This document shows, in pieces, positions 16,519-25,849 of a stretch of DNA of 64,000 nucleotides. The stretch lies in NCBI GenBank assembly GCA_963725255.1, contig CAVRXV010000011.1, positions 62,001 through 126,000 of the forward strand. Direction: 5' to 3'. Within the stretch, counting starts at the first letter, position 1, and each line of letters starts with the position of its first letter. Both the position numbers and the translations under genes were made by a program. The DNA comes from JAIEPX01 sp963725255. Its GTDB lineage: Bacteria > Pseudomonadota > Gammaproteobacteria > JAIEPX01. The notes beneath the pieces are model-generated. The model searched no databases, was not told where the DNA came from, and saw only the letters and a list, made by a program, of their open reading frames with translations.

Positions 16519-19311
16519 ATGTCAAACATTAAAACATCAGTTGCTCTCGACAAAGCATTCCAACCCGACCAAGCTGAGTCTCGGTGGTATCAATTCTGGG
16601 AGCAACAAGGGTATTTTAAACCATCAGGCGATGGGAAATCATACTGCATAATTTTACCCCCTCCGAATGTTACTGGAACATTACACATGGGACATGGTTT
16701 TCAGGTAAGTCTCATGGATGCGCTCATTCGTTATCACCGAATGCAAGGCCGACAAACCCTTTGGCAAGCGGGCACAGATCACGCAGGCATTGCCACTCAA
16801 ATGGTTGTAGAACGACAACTGGCCAAAGAAAATCTTTCTCGACACGATCTAGGACGCGAAAAATTCATCGAACAAGTCTGGGAATGGAAAGAACATTCGG
16901 GCAACACAATCAAACAACAACTCAAACGTATGGGCAGTTCCCTCGATTGGGAAAGAGAATGTTTTACAATGGATCCTTCTGTCTCAGAGGCCGTCGTCAC
17001 AGTTTTTGAAAAACTCTATGACGAAGGACTCATTTACAGAGGACAAAGACTCGTCAACTGGGATCCGGTTTTACACACCGCCATTTCTGATCTTGAAGTA
17101 GTTTCTAAAGAACAGGAAGGAAAATTATGGCACATGCGTTATCCATTTTCAGAGGGAGAAGGCTATATTGTTGTTGCCACCACACGTCCAGAAACACTCT
17201 TGGGAGACGTAGCCGTCGCTGTTCATCCGGATGACGCTCGTTTTCAACATTTAATTGGAAAAACGGTTCAATTGCCCTTTACAGGAAGATCAATTCCGAT
17301 TATTGCAGATAGTGCTGTTATGCAAGATTTCGGTAGCGGTTGTGTCAAAATTACTCCGGCTCACGATTTTAATGATTACGCGATGGGAGAACGACACAAT
17401 CTCGAACTCATTAATATTTTTACTCACGACGCAAAACTCAATGATAATGCACCCGTTGAATATCGCGGGTTAGATCGTTTCGATGCTCGAGAAAAAATTG
17501 TTCAAGACTTGGAAAAAGCAGGATTAATTGAAAAAATTGAAAAACATATTTTGCAAATTCCATTTGGCGATCGATCTCATGCCGTGATAGAACCCTATCT
17601 TACATACCAATGGTTTATCAAAACGGAATCGCTTGCAAAACCCGCTATCGATGCAGTGAAAAACGGCGAAATAAAATTCGTCCCTGAAAATTGGCAAAAC
17701 ACGTATTTTAGTTGGATGGAAAATATTCAAGATTGGTGCATCAGTCGACAGTTATGGTGGGGGCATCGCATTCCTGCATGGTATGACGACCAAGGAAATC
17801 ATTATGTTGGAAAAGACGAAACCGCGGTCAGAAAAAAATATAATCTCGGGGAAAATATTTCACTTAGACAAGATGATGACGTATTAGATACATGGTTTTC
17901 ATCTGCATTCTGGCCATTTGTCACTTTAGGTTGGCCCGCTCAAACACCAGAATTACAAACATTTTATCCTACAGATGTTCTTGTCACAGGATTTGATATT
18001 ATATTTTTCTGGGTGGCCCGCATGATTATGTTTGGCCTTAAATTCACCGGGAAAATTCCGTTTAAAAAAGTGTATATCACAGGTCTAATTCGCGACAGCG
18101 AAGGCCATAAAATGTCAAAATCAAAAGGGAATATCCTAGATCCTATTGATTTAATTGATGGCATCGATCTCGAATCACTCGTGCAAAAACGCACTCGCGG
18201 ACTGATGCAACCACAACTTGCCACAGAAATTGAAAAAACTACGCGCAAAGAATTTCCGGAAGGAATTCCCGCATTCGGTACCGATGCTCTGCGTTTTACA
18301 TTTTGCGCTCTCGCTTCGACGGGGCGCGATATTCGATTCGATATGAAACGAGTTGAAGGCTATAGAAATTTCACCAATAAAATTTGGAATGCGGCTCGTT
18401 ACATCTGTCTTCAATTAGAGCAATCGGATATTAATTTACATTCTGGCGAGGTATTTCAAAATGATGCGAGCCAATGGATTTTGAGCAGACTTTCTCATAC
18501 GATCCAGAAAATAGATCACGCATTTTCCGAATATCGTTTTGATTGGATTGCACAATCACTGTACGAATTTACCTGGAATGAATTCTGTGACTGGTATTTG
18601 GAGCTAACAAAACCCACATTATTTTCAAAAGATGCCAGCGAAGCCGAAAAAAGAGGTTCGTTACTCACACTTATTACGGTGCTCGAAAAAATTCTTCGCC
18701 TATGTCATCCTTTAATGCCATTTATCACCGAAGAAATTTGGCAAACCATTAAACACTATCTGAATAAAACCAACGCTAGTATTATGCTAGAATCTTACCC
18801 TCAAGCTGAAGACCAGCATATCAATCCTAAGATTGAATCCGACATCGCATGGTTGCAAAACATCATTATTGCCATTCGCAATATTCGAGGTGAAATGCAA
18901 ATTTCTCCAGGAAAATCTATCCCTCTACTCCTGCGTCATCCCGATAAAAATACGCAGCCACGTTTTGAACACTATAAACACTACGTACAATTTTTGGCTA
19001 AAGTAGATAGCATTACTTGGTTAAACAAAGAATCCTCTGCGCCTCATGCAGCAACAGCAGTGGTAGAAGAGCTTGAAATCTTAATACCGATGGCAGACCT
19101 CATCGATAAACAAGCAGAACTCTCTAGACTTCAAAAAGAAGTGCTGAAAATTGAAAAAGAGCTAACCAGTTTAAATGGCCGCTTAAATAATGCTAATTTT
19201 GTCGATAAAGCGCCACCCGAAGTTGTACACAAAGAAAAACTTCGCGCAACAGAGCTCACAGAAACATTAGCAACGTTACAAAACAAAATGGAGTTAATTT
19301 CAGATTTATAA
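16519..19311 (+). CDS. valS: Valyl-tRNA synthetase
   Basis: 930 residues, normal for a bacterial ValRS. It charges tRNA-Val. The class I signatures are present: PPPNVTGTLHMGHGF near 48-62 (HIGH motif as HMGH) and KMSKSKGN near 531-538. The CP1 editing domain lies between about 170 and 400 (TTRPETLLGD), the anticodon domain at about 650-800, and the C-terminal coiled-coil arm from about 860 (DLIDKQAELSRLQKEVLKIEKEL). It is 19 bp upstream of pcm on the same strand. Confidence 0.97.
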   Translation: MSNIKTSVALDKAFQPDQAESRWYQFWEQQGYFKPSGDGKSYCIILPPPNVTGTLHMGHGFQVSLMDALIRYHRMQGRQTLWQAGTDHAGIATQMVVERQLAKENLSRHDLGREKFIEQVWEWKEHSGNTIKQQLKRMGSSLDWERECFTMDPSVSEAVVTVFEKLYDEGLIYRGQRLVNWDPVLHTAISDLEVVSKEQEGKLWHMRYPFSEGEGYIVVATTRPETLLGDVAVAVHPDDARFQHLIGKTVQLPFTGRSIPIIADSAVMQDFGSGCVKITPAHDFNDYAMGERHNLELINIFTHDAKLNDNAPVEYRGLDRFDAREKIVQDLEKAGLIEKIEKHILQIPFGDRSHAVIEPYLTYQWFIKTESLAKPAIDAVKNGEIKFVPENWQNTYFSWMENIQDWCISRQLWWGHRIPAWYDDQGNHYVGKDETAVRKKYNLGENISLRQDDDVLDTWFSSAFWPFVTLGWPAQTPELQTFYPTDVLVTGFDIIFFWVARMIMFGLKFTGKIPFKKVYITGLIRDSEGHKMSKSKGNILDPIDLIDGIDLESLVQKRTRGLMQPQLATEIEKTTRKEFPEGIPAFGTDALRFTFCALASTGRDIRFDMKRVEGYRNFTNKIWNAARYICLQLEQSDINLHSGEVFQNDASQWILSRLSHTIQKIDHAFSEYRFDWIAQSLYEFTWNEFCDWYLELTKPTLFSKDASEAEKRGSLLTLITVLEKILRLCHPLMPFITEEIWQTIKHYLNKTNASIMLESYPQAEDQHINPKIESDIAWLQNIIIAIRNIRGEMQISPGKSIPLLLRHPDKNTQPRFEHYKHYVQFLAKVDSITWLNKESSAPHAATAVVEELEILIPMADLIDKQAELSRLQKEVLKIEKELTSLNGRLNNANFVDKAPPEVVHKEKLRATELTETLATLQNKMELISDL

Positions 19312-19330
19312 TTCATGAGGATGTCAGGGA

Positions 19331-19963
19331 ATGGCAAAATTTGATTATCAAAAGCTCGCTGATGAATTGAGACTCAAGGGCATCACTAATGAACGAGTGC
19401 TTGATGCAATTGCGCAAACATCTCGTGATAGTTTTATCGGCGAAGACATGAAGCCTTACTCCACTGAAGATACTTCCCTAGCCATTGAATGTCAGCAGAC
19501 CATTTCTCAACCCTTTGTAGTCGCTAGAATGACTGAAATTATTTTAAAAGGAAAAAAACCACCTAAAAAAGTCCTCGAAATAGGAACGGGTTCAGGTTAT
19601 CAAGCCGCTATTCTCTCCAAGGTCGTGGAAGAGGTATACTCTATCGAACGAATTGAATTTCTTTACAATCAAGCGAATACAAGATTTAAATCGTTATCAC
19701 TACACAATATTCATACGAGCTATGGTGATGGTCATCTAGGGTGGCCTGAATACGCCCCCTTTGACGCAATACTAGTCACTGCTGCATCTCATGAGATCCC
19801 ATCAAAACTATTGGATCAACTCGCTGTAGGCGCGATTATGGTGATTCCGATAGGAGATTCAAGAAATCAAGTACTCATCGCAATTACTCGCACGAAAACA
19901 GGTTTCAAAGAACAATTATTGGATCCAGTAATCTTTGTTCCCCTGCTTCCTGGTACTCGGTAG
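19331..19963 (+). CDS. pcm: Protein-L-isoaspartate O-methyltransferase
   Basis: 210 residues. Methylates L-isoaspartyl residues in damaged proteins with S-adenosylmethionine, starting their repair. Motifs: TISQPFVVARMTE (the family's substrate loop), SAM-binding motif I VLEIGTGSGYQAAIL, YSIERI and the DAILVTAA strand. It follows valS with a 19-bp gap. The 3' end overlaps by 59 bp the end of the opposite-strand 1466-residue gene, so both C termini are constrained by shared DNA. Confidence 0.92.
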   Translation: MAKFDYQKLADELRLKGITNERVLDAIAQTSRDSFIGEDMKPYSTEDTSLAIECQQTISQPFVVARMTEIILKGKKPPKKVLEIGTGSGYQAAILSKVVEEVYSIERIEFLYNQANTRFKSLSLHNIHTSYGDGHLGWPEYAPFDAILVTAASHEIPSKLLDQLAVGAIMVIPIGDSRNQVLIAITRTKTGFKEQLLDPVIFVPLLPGTR

Positions 19964-22900
19964 TTAAGCGAGGGCTACTGGTAGCTATCTCAGCATGTAC
20001 TTTTTCTCGTTGCTCAGCTAACGCTTTTATCGTACTGGTCGAAATCTCTTTTGAAAAATAGGCCGTTATTTTTTGAAACTGAGTCTCATCTCTATTTTTT
20101 AGTTTTAACAGTGCTTGAGAAGAAAGTAATTTTTCAACCGCCTGAGGATCTCGTTTTAGTTTCTTCACCAACCTATTCTCTGTTTCTAAACTGAAAAACC
20201 AATCAATAAAGGGGTTGAATTGTTTTGATAAACCCTCATCTGCATCAATTAATCGTGTCAATTGTTGTGCATTACAATGAGAAGCGATCTGTTTGAAACA
20301 CTTATCTTCTGCACCAACCACACTAGAAAACAATTCATACAATGAGTCGTCTATTTTTATTTTTTGGTAGAGTTTATCAGTAGGATCCATAAGCTTATAA
20401 TAAAGTAAGCACAGGTGCCTAACAAAAGTATATAAGGTATACAGTATAGCTTCTGTTCTAGAATACGATTGTGAACCACCAGATACTTGTTCACTTCTGT
20501 AATCATCAGAAATCAAATCAGAATATGTCAAATCATAACCCGCAAGCTCCTCTCTTTCTAATTGACTAAGATAATCTTTAATTTTAGGATCTTGACAAAT
20601 TCTTTCTGAAAAATCCCTCAATAAATCGATTCGATCATTATAAAGAGTAGCAATCGCTTCACCACCACATAAATGATAAAACAAGAAAATACGTGTTTTG
20701 CTATCATTCAATGGCACTGAAAAATTCAAGAAAAAATCACCTCCGACAACGCGATAAATGCACTCTAAAATTTCGAATACCGTCTCGTGATCAGGTGATT
20801 GCTCAACAAAATCGATTACAATAGAATCAAACCAAGCTGTACGATGCTTAGTGCGATCCGCTCGAACATGATCAACGAATAAAGAAGTGATTTCTGAGTG
20901 CGTAGAAAACAGTTGCTGCAATTGACTCAAATGAGAGTGATCTTTCATTTTACTCGAGCGTTTCAAAGCAGCAGAAAATGCTTCAGGCTGAGACTTAAAA
21001 TAATCAACAACAACCTGACTGATCTCTTTATCAACCGATATTATTTCATTTAATTGAGTTAGCGTGACATTATCCAACAGCACTTTCAAAAATTCAGCGT
21101 TTTTCACCAACCCTTTTAATTTGTCACGGTATTGCTCTGATGGGAAATGACTCAATAGAGTTTTAATCATTAATCTAGTATATTTTAGTGTTAACTTATT
21201 GCGATTTCGAAGCACATCTTGAAGTCCTAAATCAAAAGATTCAAATTCATGAGTCATTAGATTTACGAGCTCTCTTGCATCCAGTGACAACCATAATTTT
21301 GCCATTAACGAATCACGTAAAATTTTATGGTCAAAGAAAATCGATTTAATTGCCAGTTGATCTCTGGCTTCTCGGAACAAATGATACAAGCCTTCACAAT
21401 GAGCAGAATGCATATTTCGGCTAAAGTAAGGACCTATTAGATAGGCATAGACTTGTTTTCGTTTGAGAGGATCTGATCGAACCGCAGTAATAAGCAAAGA
21501 CAATACCTTAAGATGCAAAGTTGACTCTTTTTTGCTCTGAAGATTGCTAATAATACTCAGCTCTAATTTTTGAACGAGACTATCACGCGAAGGATTTTCA
21601 CCCTGAGTTGCCGTAGTAGTTTCTTTTAGATAAACATAGAATCGCTCATTCAGCTCTATACTATTTAATTGCAGACATCGCTCAAGTAATTGTTCATCAT
21701 GTAGAACACACTCAAAGCCTTTACTATTCGCTTCTAACAATTGAAGCAATTCTGTATCCGAGCTAGAACACAATAATTTTCGCAGTAATTTTAATTCTTG
21801 ATCTTTAGATAATTCTTCTCTTACAGACTGAGAAGACAAAAATGCTTTCCTAAGCAATGTGATTTTTCGATCTTCAGAATCTGTTTTGCCGCTCTCTAAC
21901 CACCTGTGCAAATGCTCATAATCAGCGAAATTAATAACTTCTTCTTCGCAATTTTCTAATAATTGATTCGCAATTTCTGAATCTTTTTCTAATACACAGT
22001 CTCTGACGATTAAGTTCGCCCACTCTTGACGATTCAGCGTTTTCCGATTGCAACGCAGTGCTCGCATTAAAATAGCGGGTTCTTTGAGCAGTCTCTCTCT
22101 AAGAGGTGAATCTACACCATGAGCCTGATATTCTTTTTCTAACATCTTTAAGACATCAAAACCGCTCACCCTATAATCAAGTAAGCTTTGAATTTTATCT
22201 TTATCTAGAGCAGCCCCCTCTGTGAGAACTAATTGATAAAGCACCCAAGAAGCAAAATTGGGTACATTATTAACAAGATAATCCCAGTCTCTGTCTAAGA
22301 ATCGACTATTAATGGGATCCAGTAATTTTACAAATGCCGCCCCCCAATTCTGCAATGTGCCTTCAGTACATTGTGAGGAGCGAATAAAAAGCAAAACATA
22401 GGGGAGACCGGCTTTTTCAGATAGTTCACACTGACGTTCTGGGTTTTCCCAAATCTGCTGACGTAGAATGGGATCAGACGAAGCGTTTAATAATTCTTGC
22501 TCATATTGATTAAGCACCTCTGAAGATACTTCAGCAACTCCCAACTTTTCTCGAAGTTCTACTTTTTCTTGAATAGCACTAACAGAAATATTGAAAAACC
22601 CTGCGATCATCTCATATTTTTTCTTCTCATCACTTAGGCTTTTTAGTTCAAGAGCTTTTTGCGTTAACTCTTTTTGGCGACCTCTTTTTCTCTTATTACT
22701 TAAAAGAGTTTTATTTTCAGCCTCTAGAGCTGCAATTCCAGACTCAATTGCTGTAATTTTTAATTTTATCTCGGCCCTTGTACTCACGGAACGAGAAAGC
22801 CACTCAACAAGCTGCATAGGTTTTGCATGTTGTAATAATTGAGCAATATTCTTTTCTTTTCGAAATGTTTCACTACTGAAAATGAATGCGATCACCTCTG

Positions 22901-24305
22901 GATGATCGGGATAATGCAACAACGTATTAATCAGTTCAACACATACACCAGGATGATTAAGAATCTCACCCTGAGGAACATTATACAATTTAAATACAGC
23001 AAGAAGATGCTTCTGGTTGAATTCCGTTGAACCACCATAACCTTCACGGGTCGCTCTCACTCGTTGCAAAACCCATTGAAACATTTTTGAACGCAGACTC
23101 TCTATTGAAAAGCTTAAAAATCCTTTTCGAGTGAATGCTTCTTGCAGCAAGGCATTCTCCAAAAAGTTTTTGAAGATGACGGGATCAGAAAATAGCTCGA
23201 TATAAAATTCTTCTGGCCTATTTTTTAAAACCGTATTTTCTGGAGAGCCTCTCAACACACGAATCATTGCTTTTTTCTTGATACCCCGTTCTCGAGCATC
23301 AGAACCTATCGATGTCTTGTCATTATTCCAGAGCCGACCGATATTATCGCGCAATGCAATATGTCCATTACGAATCTTCTCTCCGTCTGAAGTTTGAGTT
23401 AACGCCAGGAACTGCTGGAAATAAAAATTTTCGAGTGTACTATCATCGGCGATAAATTTCTCTTGCTTTGCGTTGCTTAAAATAGCTTCAACTAGGCGAC
23501 CCATTTTTGAATTTTTACTTTCATCAAGAACTCTGGCTCTGTAATCACAAAGAATATTCACCCGCGCATTCGCAGCTTCTTGAGAATTAGGTTTTTCTTC
23601 TAGCAGTTTTCGTAATTTTTTATCGTCAAGCACAGCTTTACTCGTCGCATGCCTGATTTCTCTCGAAGGATTTTCACTGAGTTTTTGAAGATCTTCAAAA
23701 CGCAATTGCTTTCTTAAACTGGCGCCTTTCTTTACTGGCCCTTCCCAATATTCCGGATAATGCTCCAAAACTTGTTTAACATGCACCCCTTCCAATCGAT
23801 CAGCTGGAATTTCTAAAGTTTTCTCTGGCCAAAAAAATTGTCGAATTGAAAACCCTAGCCACTGCCAAAATGTTAGGTGGAAAATCATATCGGCAATCAT
23901 CTGATCTTTGAGCGCAAAAAAAGTTAAAGCCCCTGCATCTAAAGAATAATAAATTCGTGGATATTCAAGTGCCTTAGCAATTTTATTCGGATCCTGCATT
24001 GAGTAAAGCGCAGACATCATTAATTGTCGACTATCAGGACAGTTCAACTGTTCAGAAACATCTTCCCATTGTTCGTTTTTAATTAGTAAAAGAAACTGAA
24101 TTAATTGATCAATCATCTCAAAAGCATCACTTAATCCTTCTTTACTTGCTTCATAAGATAACTTGAGTTTTTTTAATTTTTCTACCGGATCAGAACACTG
24201 ACATAATTTTTTGAGTAAATTGTACTGCTGAAAATTTCGATCAAAAAGATTCCTAAAAAATAATCCGTCGAAATTCTCTCGACGCTCCAAAGATGGACGA
24301 TGCAT
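19905..24305 (-). CDS. Giant orphan alpha-helical protein, candidate secreted effector
   Basis: 1466 residues in one open frame, no family recognised. There is no signal peptide. The sequence is almost all amphipathic helix, Leu- and Glu-rich, with short recurrent helix pairs (for example LLRKLLCSSSDTELLQLLEA), reminiscent of HEAT/ARM-like solenoids. A basic coiled coil lies at about 505-560 (AALEAENKTLLSNKRKRGRQ). Residues 105-180 hold the most hydrophobic stretch and a Trp/Phe-rich patch. GAGGA 7 bases before the ATG supports the start. Its 3' end runs 59 bp into pcm. An effector role is inferred from size, orphan status and genomic setting only. Confidence 0.75.
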   Translation of the reverse strand: MHRPSLERRENFDGLFFRNLFDRNFQQYNLLKKLCQCSDPVEKLKKLKLSYEASKEGLSDAFEMIDQLIQFLLLIKNEQWEDVSEQLNCPDSRQLMMSALYSMQDPNKIAKALEYPRIYYSLDAGALTFFALKDQMIADMIFHLTFWQWLGFSIRQFFWPEKTLEIPADRLEGVHVKQVLEHYPEYWEGPVKKGASLRKQLRFEDLQKLSENPSREIRHATSKAVLDDKKLRKLLEEKPNSQEAANARVNILCDYRARVLDESKNSKMGRLVEAILSNAKQEKFIADDSTLENFYFQQFLALTQTSDGEKIRNGHIALRDNIGRLWNNDKTSIGSDARERGIKKKAMIRVLRGSPENTVLKNRPEEFYIELFSDPVIFKNFLENALLQEAFTRKGFLSFSIESLRSKMFQWVLQRVRATREGYGGSTEFNQKHLLAVFKLYNVPQGEILNHPGVCVELINTLLHYPDHPEVIAFIFSSETFRKEKNIAQLLQHAKPMQLVEWLSRSVSTRAEIKLKITAIESGIAALEAENKTLLSNKRKRGRQKELTQKALELKSLSDEKKKYEMIAGFFNISVSAIQEKVELREKLGVAEVSSEVLNQYEQELLNASSDPILRQQIWENPERQCELSEKAGLPYVLLFIRSSQCTEGTLQNWGAAFVKLLDPINSRFLDRDWDYLVNNVPNFASWVLYQLVLTEGAALDKDKIQSLLDYRVSGFDVLKMLEKEYQAHGVDSPLRERLLKEPAILMRALRCNRKTLNRQEWANLIVRDCVLEKDSEIANQLLENCEEEVINFADYEHLHRWLESGKTDSEDRKITLLRKAFLSSQSVREELSKDQELKLLRKLLCSSSDTELLQLLEANSKGFECVLHDEQLLERCLQLNSIELNERFYVYLKETTTATQGENPSRDSLVQKLELSIISNLQSKKESTLHLKVLSLLITAVRSDPLKRKQVYAYLIGPYFSRNMHSAHCEGLYHLFREARDQLAIKSIFFDHKILRDSLMAKLWLSLDARELVNLMTHEFESFDLGLQDVLRNRNKLTLKYTRLMIKTLLSHFPSEQYRDKLKGLVKNAEFLKVLLDNVTLTQLNEIISVDKEISQVVVDYFKSQPEAFSAALKRSSKMKDHSHLSQLQQLFSTHSEITSLFVDHVRADRTKHRTAWFDSIVIDFVEQSPDHETVFEILECIYRVVGGDFFLNFSVPLNDSKTRIFLFYHLCGGEAIATLYNDRIDLLRDFSERICQDPKIKDYLSQLEREELAGYDLTYSDLISDDYRSEQVSGGSQSYSRTEAILYTLYTFVRHLCLLYYKLMDPTDKLYQKIKIDDSLYELFSSVVGAEDKCFKQIASHCNAQQLTRLIDADEGLSKQFNPFIDWFFSLETENRLVKKLKRDPQAVEKLLSSQALLKLKNRDETQFQKITAYFSKEISTSTIKALAEQREKVHAEIATSSPRLTTEYQEAGEQRLLDPIIVL

Positions 24306-24448
24306 ACTTTTTCCTCATATCCAAGCTAATATTATTTCATATTTAATTTTTATCAGAAACTCACACCATTCTCTAGTAATCCTAGGAAAATATCAACCAG
24401 AGAAAGTTTTCTACAGCAATTCCCAGCCAAGGAAAATCATTTGCATTC

Positions 24449-24503
24449 AAGGCGTTAGAAGAGTTTCCTTTCGCGATGAGGGGTTTTAGGGGAGAGAATC
24501 GTG
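24449..24503. repeat. Dispersed repeat upstream of the 1466-residue gene (copy b)
   Basis: Counterpart of 11925-11978: the blocks GTTAGAAGA, GATGAGGG, TTTTAGG and AGAGAAT recur in the same order and spacing. Copy b runs into a perfect hairpin that copy a lacks. Confidence 0.5.
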
Positions 24504-24518
24504 ATTCTCTCCCCTAAA
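24485..24518. repeat. Perfect 16-bp hairpin
   Basis: The arm TTTAGGGGAGAGAATC at 24485-24500 is exactly complementary to 24503-24518, leaving a 2-base loop. Such a short loop suggests a symmetric DNA site or a cruciform more than a classic terminator. Confidence 0.6.
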
Positions 24519-24530
24519 TATATTAAAGGA

Positions 24531-24615
24531 AGCATCTCCCGGTTTTAAAATTAACACCCCTAGATAGAGGGCATTGAGTGATCTAAGCACCCAAAATCCT
24601 TAACCGGGAGATGCT
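24531..24615. repeat. 14-bp inverted repeat enclosing 57 bp
   Basis: AGCATCTCCCGGTT at 24531-24544 is exactly complementary to 24602-24615. The enclosed DNA has further short complementarity but no ORF. It could be a structured RNA or a small mobile remnant; there is no family match. Confidence 0.5.
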
Positions 24616-24776
24616 GAGTTTTCTAGCGCTGATACTACACCATCAATTCTTACTACAACTTGTCATCATGAGCAAAGCCTCGTAATCCAGAAAACAAGAC
24701 TAAAACAGTTAGTCATCGCGAATAACCTCGCTTTGCTCGCGATGACTTGAAGGGGACTTTGGTAAGAGATATTTTG

Positions 24777-25211
24777 TCAACTACGACCCAGGCACATATT
24801 TTCCAACACAACCTTCCACCAACCCGCTTTAAGCTTAGGATTGGAATTCACCTTTTGTGGATCATCAAGAACAATTGCATCATTCAGCCAATCAGAAGGG
24901 ATGGTACTACTCAATTTAATGGCTTGGGCCAAATCATCCCCCAAAACGAGGATAGGCCTATTATTAGAAGATCTTAATGAATCCAGAGGATGGCTCTCAC
25001 CATTGCAATGCCCTGCATTTTCAATCGCACGCCAAAATCCGCTGAGCAATTCTACAATTTTTTTATCACAAAAACGTGGATATATCACACTCAGTAACAG
25101 TTTATCGGCTTGATAAAACTGCATCACATTTGCCAATATCTCAGGTTTTGCACCCGGAAGCGGACGTTTAGCACGCCAAGTTTGTATTCCAATCGCCGAT
25201 AAAACGGTCAT
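24777..25211 (-). CDS. Possible DNA polymerase III psi subunit (HolD-like)
   Basis: 144 residues. The N terminus (LSAIGIQTWRAKRPLPGA) resembles the LxxLGIxxWxxRRP start of HolD, the psi subunit that links the clamp loader to SSB. The C terminus has a NP..KAGWW..V pattern like the helix at the end of HolD. The middle is a short alpha/beta segment with LVLGDD. The match is by eye and weak. Its ATG overlaps the TGA of the upstream gene (ATGA), indicating translational coupling to a small membrane protein, an unusual neighbour for holD. Confidence 0.45.
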   Translation of the reverse strand: MTVLSAIGIQTWRAKRPLPGAKPEILANVMQFYQADKLLLSVIYPRFCDKKIVELLSGFWRAIENAGHCNGESHPLDSLRSSNNRPILVLGDDLAQAIKLSSTIPSDWLNDAIVLDDPQKVNSNPKLKAGWWKVVLENMCLGRS

Positions 25212-25612
25212 TTTATGATAGCCGGAACGATATAGGCTAAGACAATGCCAACCCCACCTAATATCAGTGGTTTCTTAAATTCCGGCTTCCCTCCACTCAA
25301 TTTTCGCATCACATCTATCAACAACCAGAAAAAGGCTGTTAGAAGGAACAATCGACCGAATGCAGCCATTGAACCCACCATAACCTGCTTTTGGGTGATT
25401 TGACCCTGTTGTACCGCTACTGGGATAGAACCTGCTGGAGCGTTGAAAGTGTGCGCAGCTGGCGCAGGAGCAACCCCAGGTTGCGGGGTTGGAGTCGTAA
25501 CTATCGCTCCCCCGCTGTTTACCGCAGCCTGTGCGGCTAGCACTCCTCGGCAATAAAGACTCAATACGATCATCCCCAAAGAACCCCAAAGACACTTAAA
25601 CCGTTGCACCAT
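25208..25612 (-). CDS. Small exported protein with two membrane helices
   Basis: 134 residues from the ATG at 25612, preferred over the GTG at 25619-25621 because GGGAG abuts the GTG but is correctly spaced for the ATG. A signal peptide (LWGSLGMIVLSLYCRGVLAAQA) is followed by a Pro/Ala-rich linker, then two helices (about 85-110 and 118-134). This layout recalls VirB2/TrbC-like pilins or small T4SS components but no motif confirms it. It is coupled by a 4-bp overlap to the downstream HolD-like gene. Confidence 0.65.
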   Translation of the reverse strand: MVQRFKCLWGSLGMIVLSLYCRGVLAAQAAVNSGGAIVTTPTPQPGVAPAPAAHTFNAPAGSIPVAVQQGQITQKQVMVGSMAAFGRLFLLTAFFWLLIDVMRKLSGGKPEFKKPLILGGVGIVLAYIVPAIIK

Positions 25613-25672
25613 GCTAAACACTCCCTATTAGTGAAAAGCGTAATCTTAACCCATGAATACCTCTAGTTGAAA

Positions 25673-25733
25673 GGGGTCAAGTCTGAACTTATTGATTAAT
25701 TGCTAATTAATCAATAAGTTCAGACTTGACCCC
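25673..25733. repeat. GGGGTCAAG palindrome, copy 2
   Basis: Perfect 28-bp stem (25673-25700 with 25706-25733) and a 5-nt loop. The outer end is GGGGTCAAGTCTG, shared with the IS-split copy at 51.1 kb; the inner arm differs from that copy. Intergenic, between divergent genes. Confidence 0.9.
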
Positions 25734-25785
25734 CTTCGATGCCCCCTATCCAAGCAACCCAGTAGAAATACTCACATAAAATACT

Positions 25786-25813
25786 TTGACTTTCCTACAA
25801 AATTTATGATAAT
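25786..25813 (+). promoter_or_regulatory. Candidate sigma-70 promoter of the 902-residue gene
   Basis: TTGACT (25786-25791), 16-bp spacer, GATAAT (25808-25813), 36 bp upstream of the ATG. A small ACGAA/TTCGT inverted repeat follows at about 25817-25827, near the expected transcription start. Confidence 0.5.
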
Positions 25814-25849
25814 ATACGAACTTCGTAACTTTATAGATAGGAGCCAAGT

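Larger units (their letters stand above)
24306..24776. other. 471-bp non-coding region with three inverted repeats
   Basis: No gene is seen. It holds the dispersed repeat copy at 24449-24503, a perfect 16-bp hairpin at 24485-24518, a 14-bp inverted repeat enclosing 57 bp at 24531-24615, and a 10-bp hairpin (GTCATCGCGA) at 24712-24746. The last lies downstream of the 24777 gene and may end its transcript. Confidence 0.6.

Noticed and set aside
25208..25612. Calling the small exported protein IcmD/DotP or VirB2
   Set aside because: Only the signal-plus-two-helices layout agrees; no conserved motif and no secretion-system neighbours.
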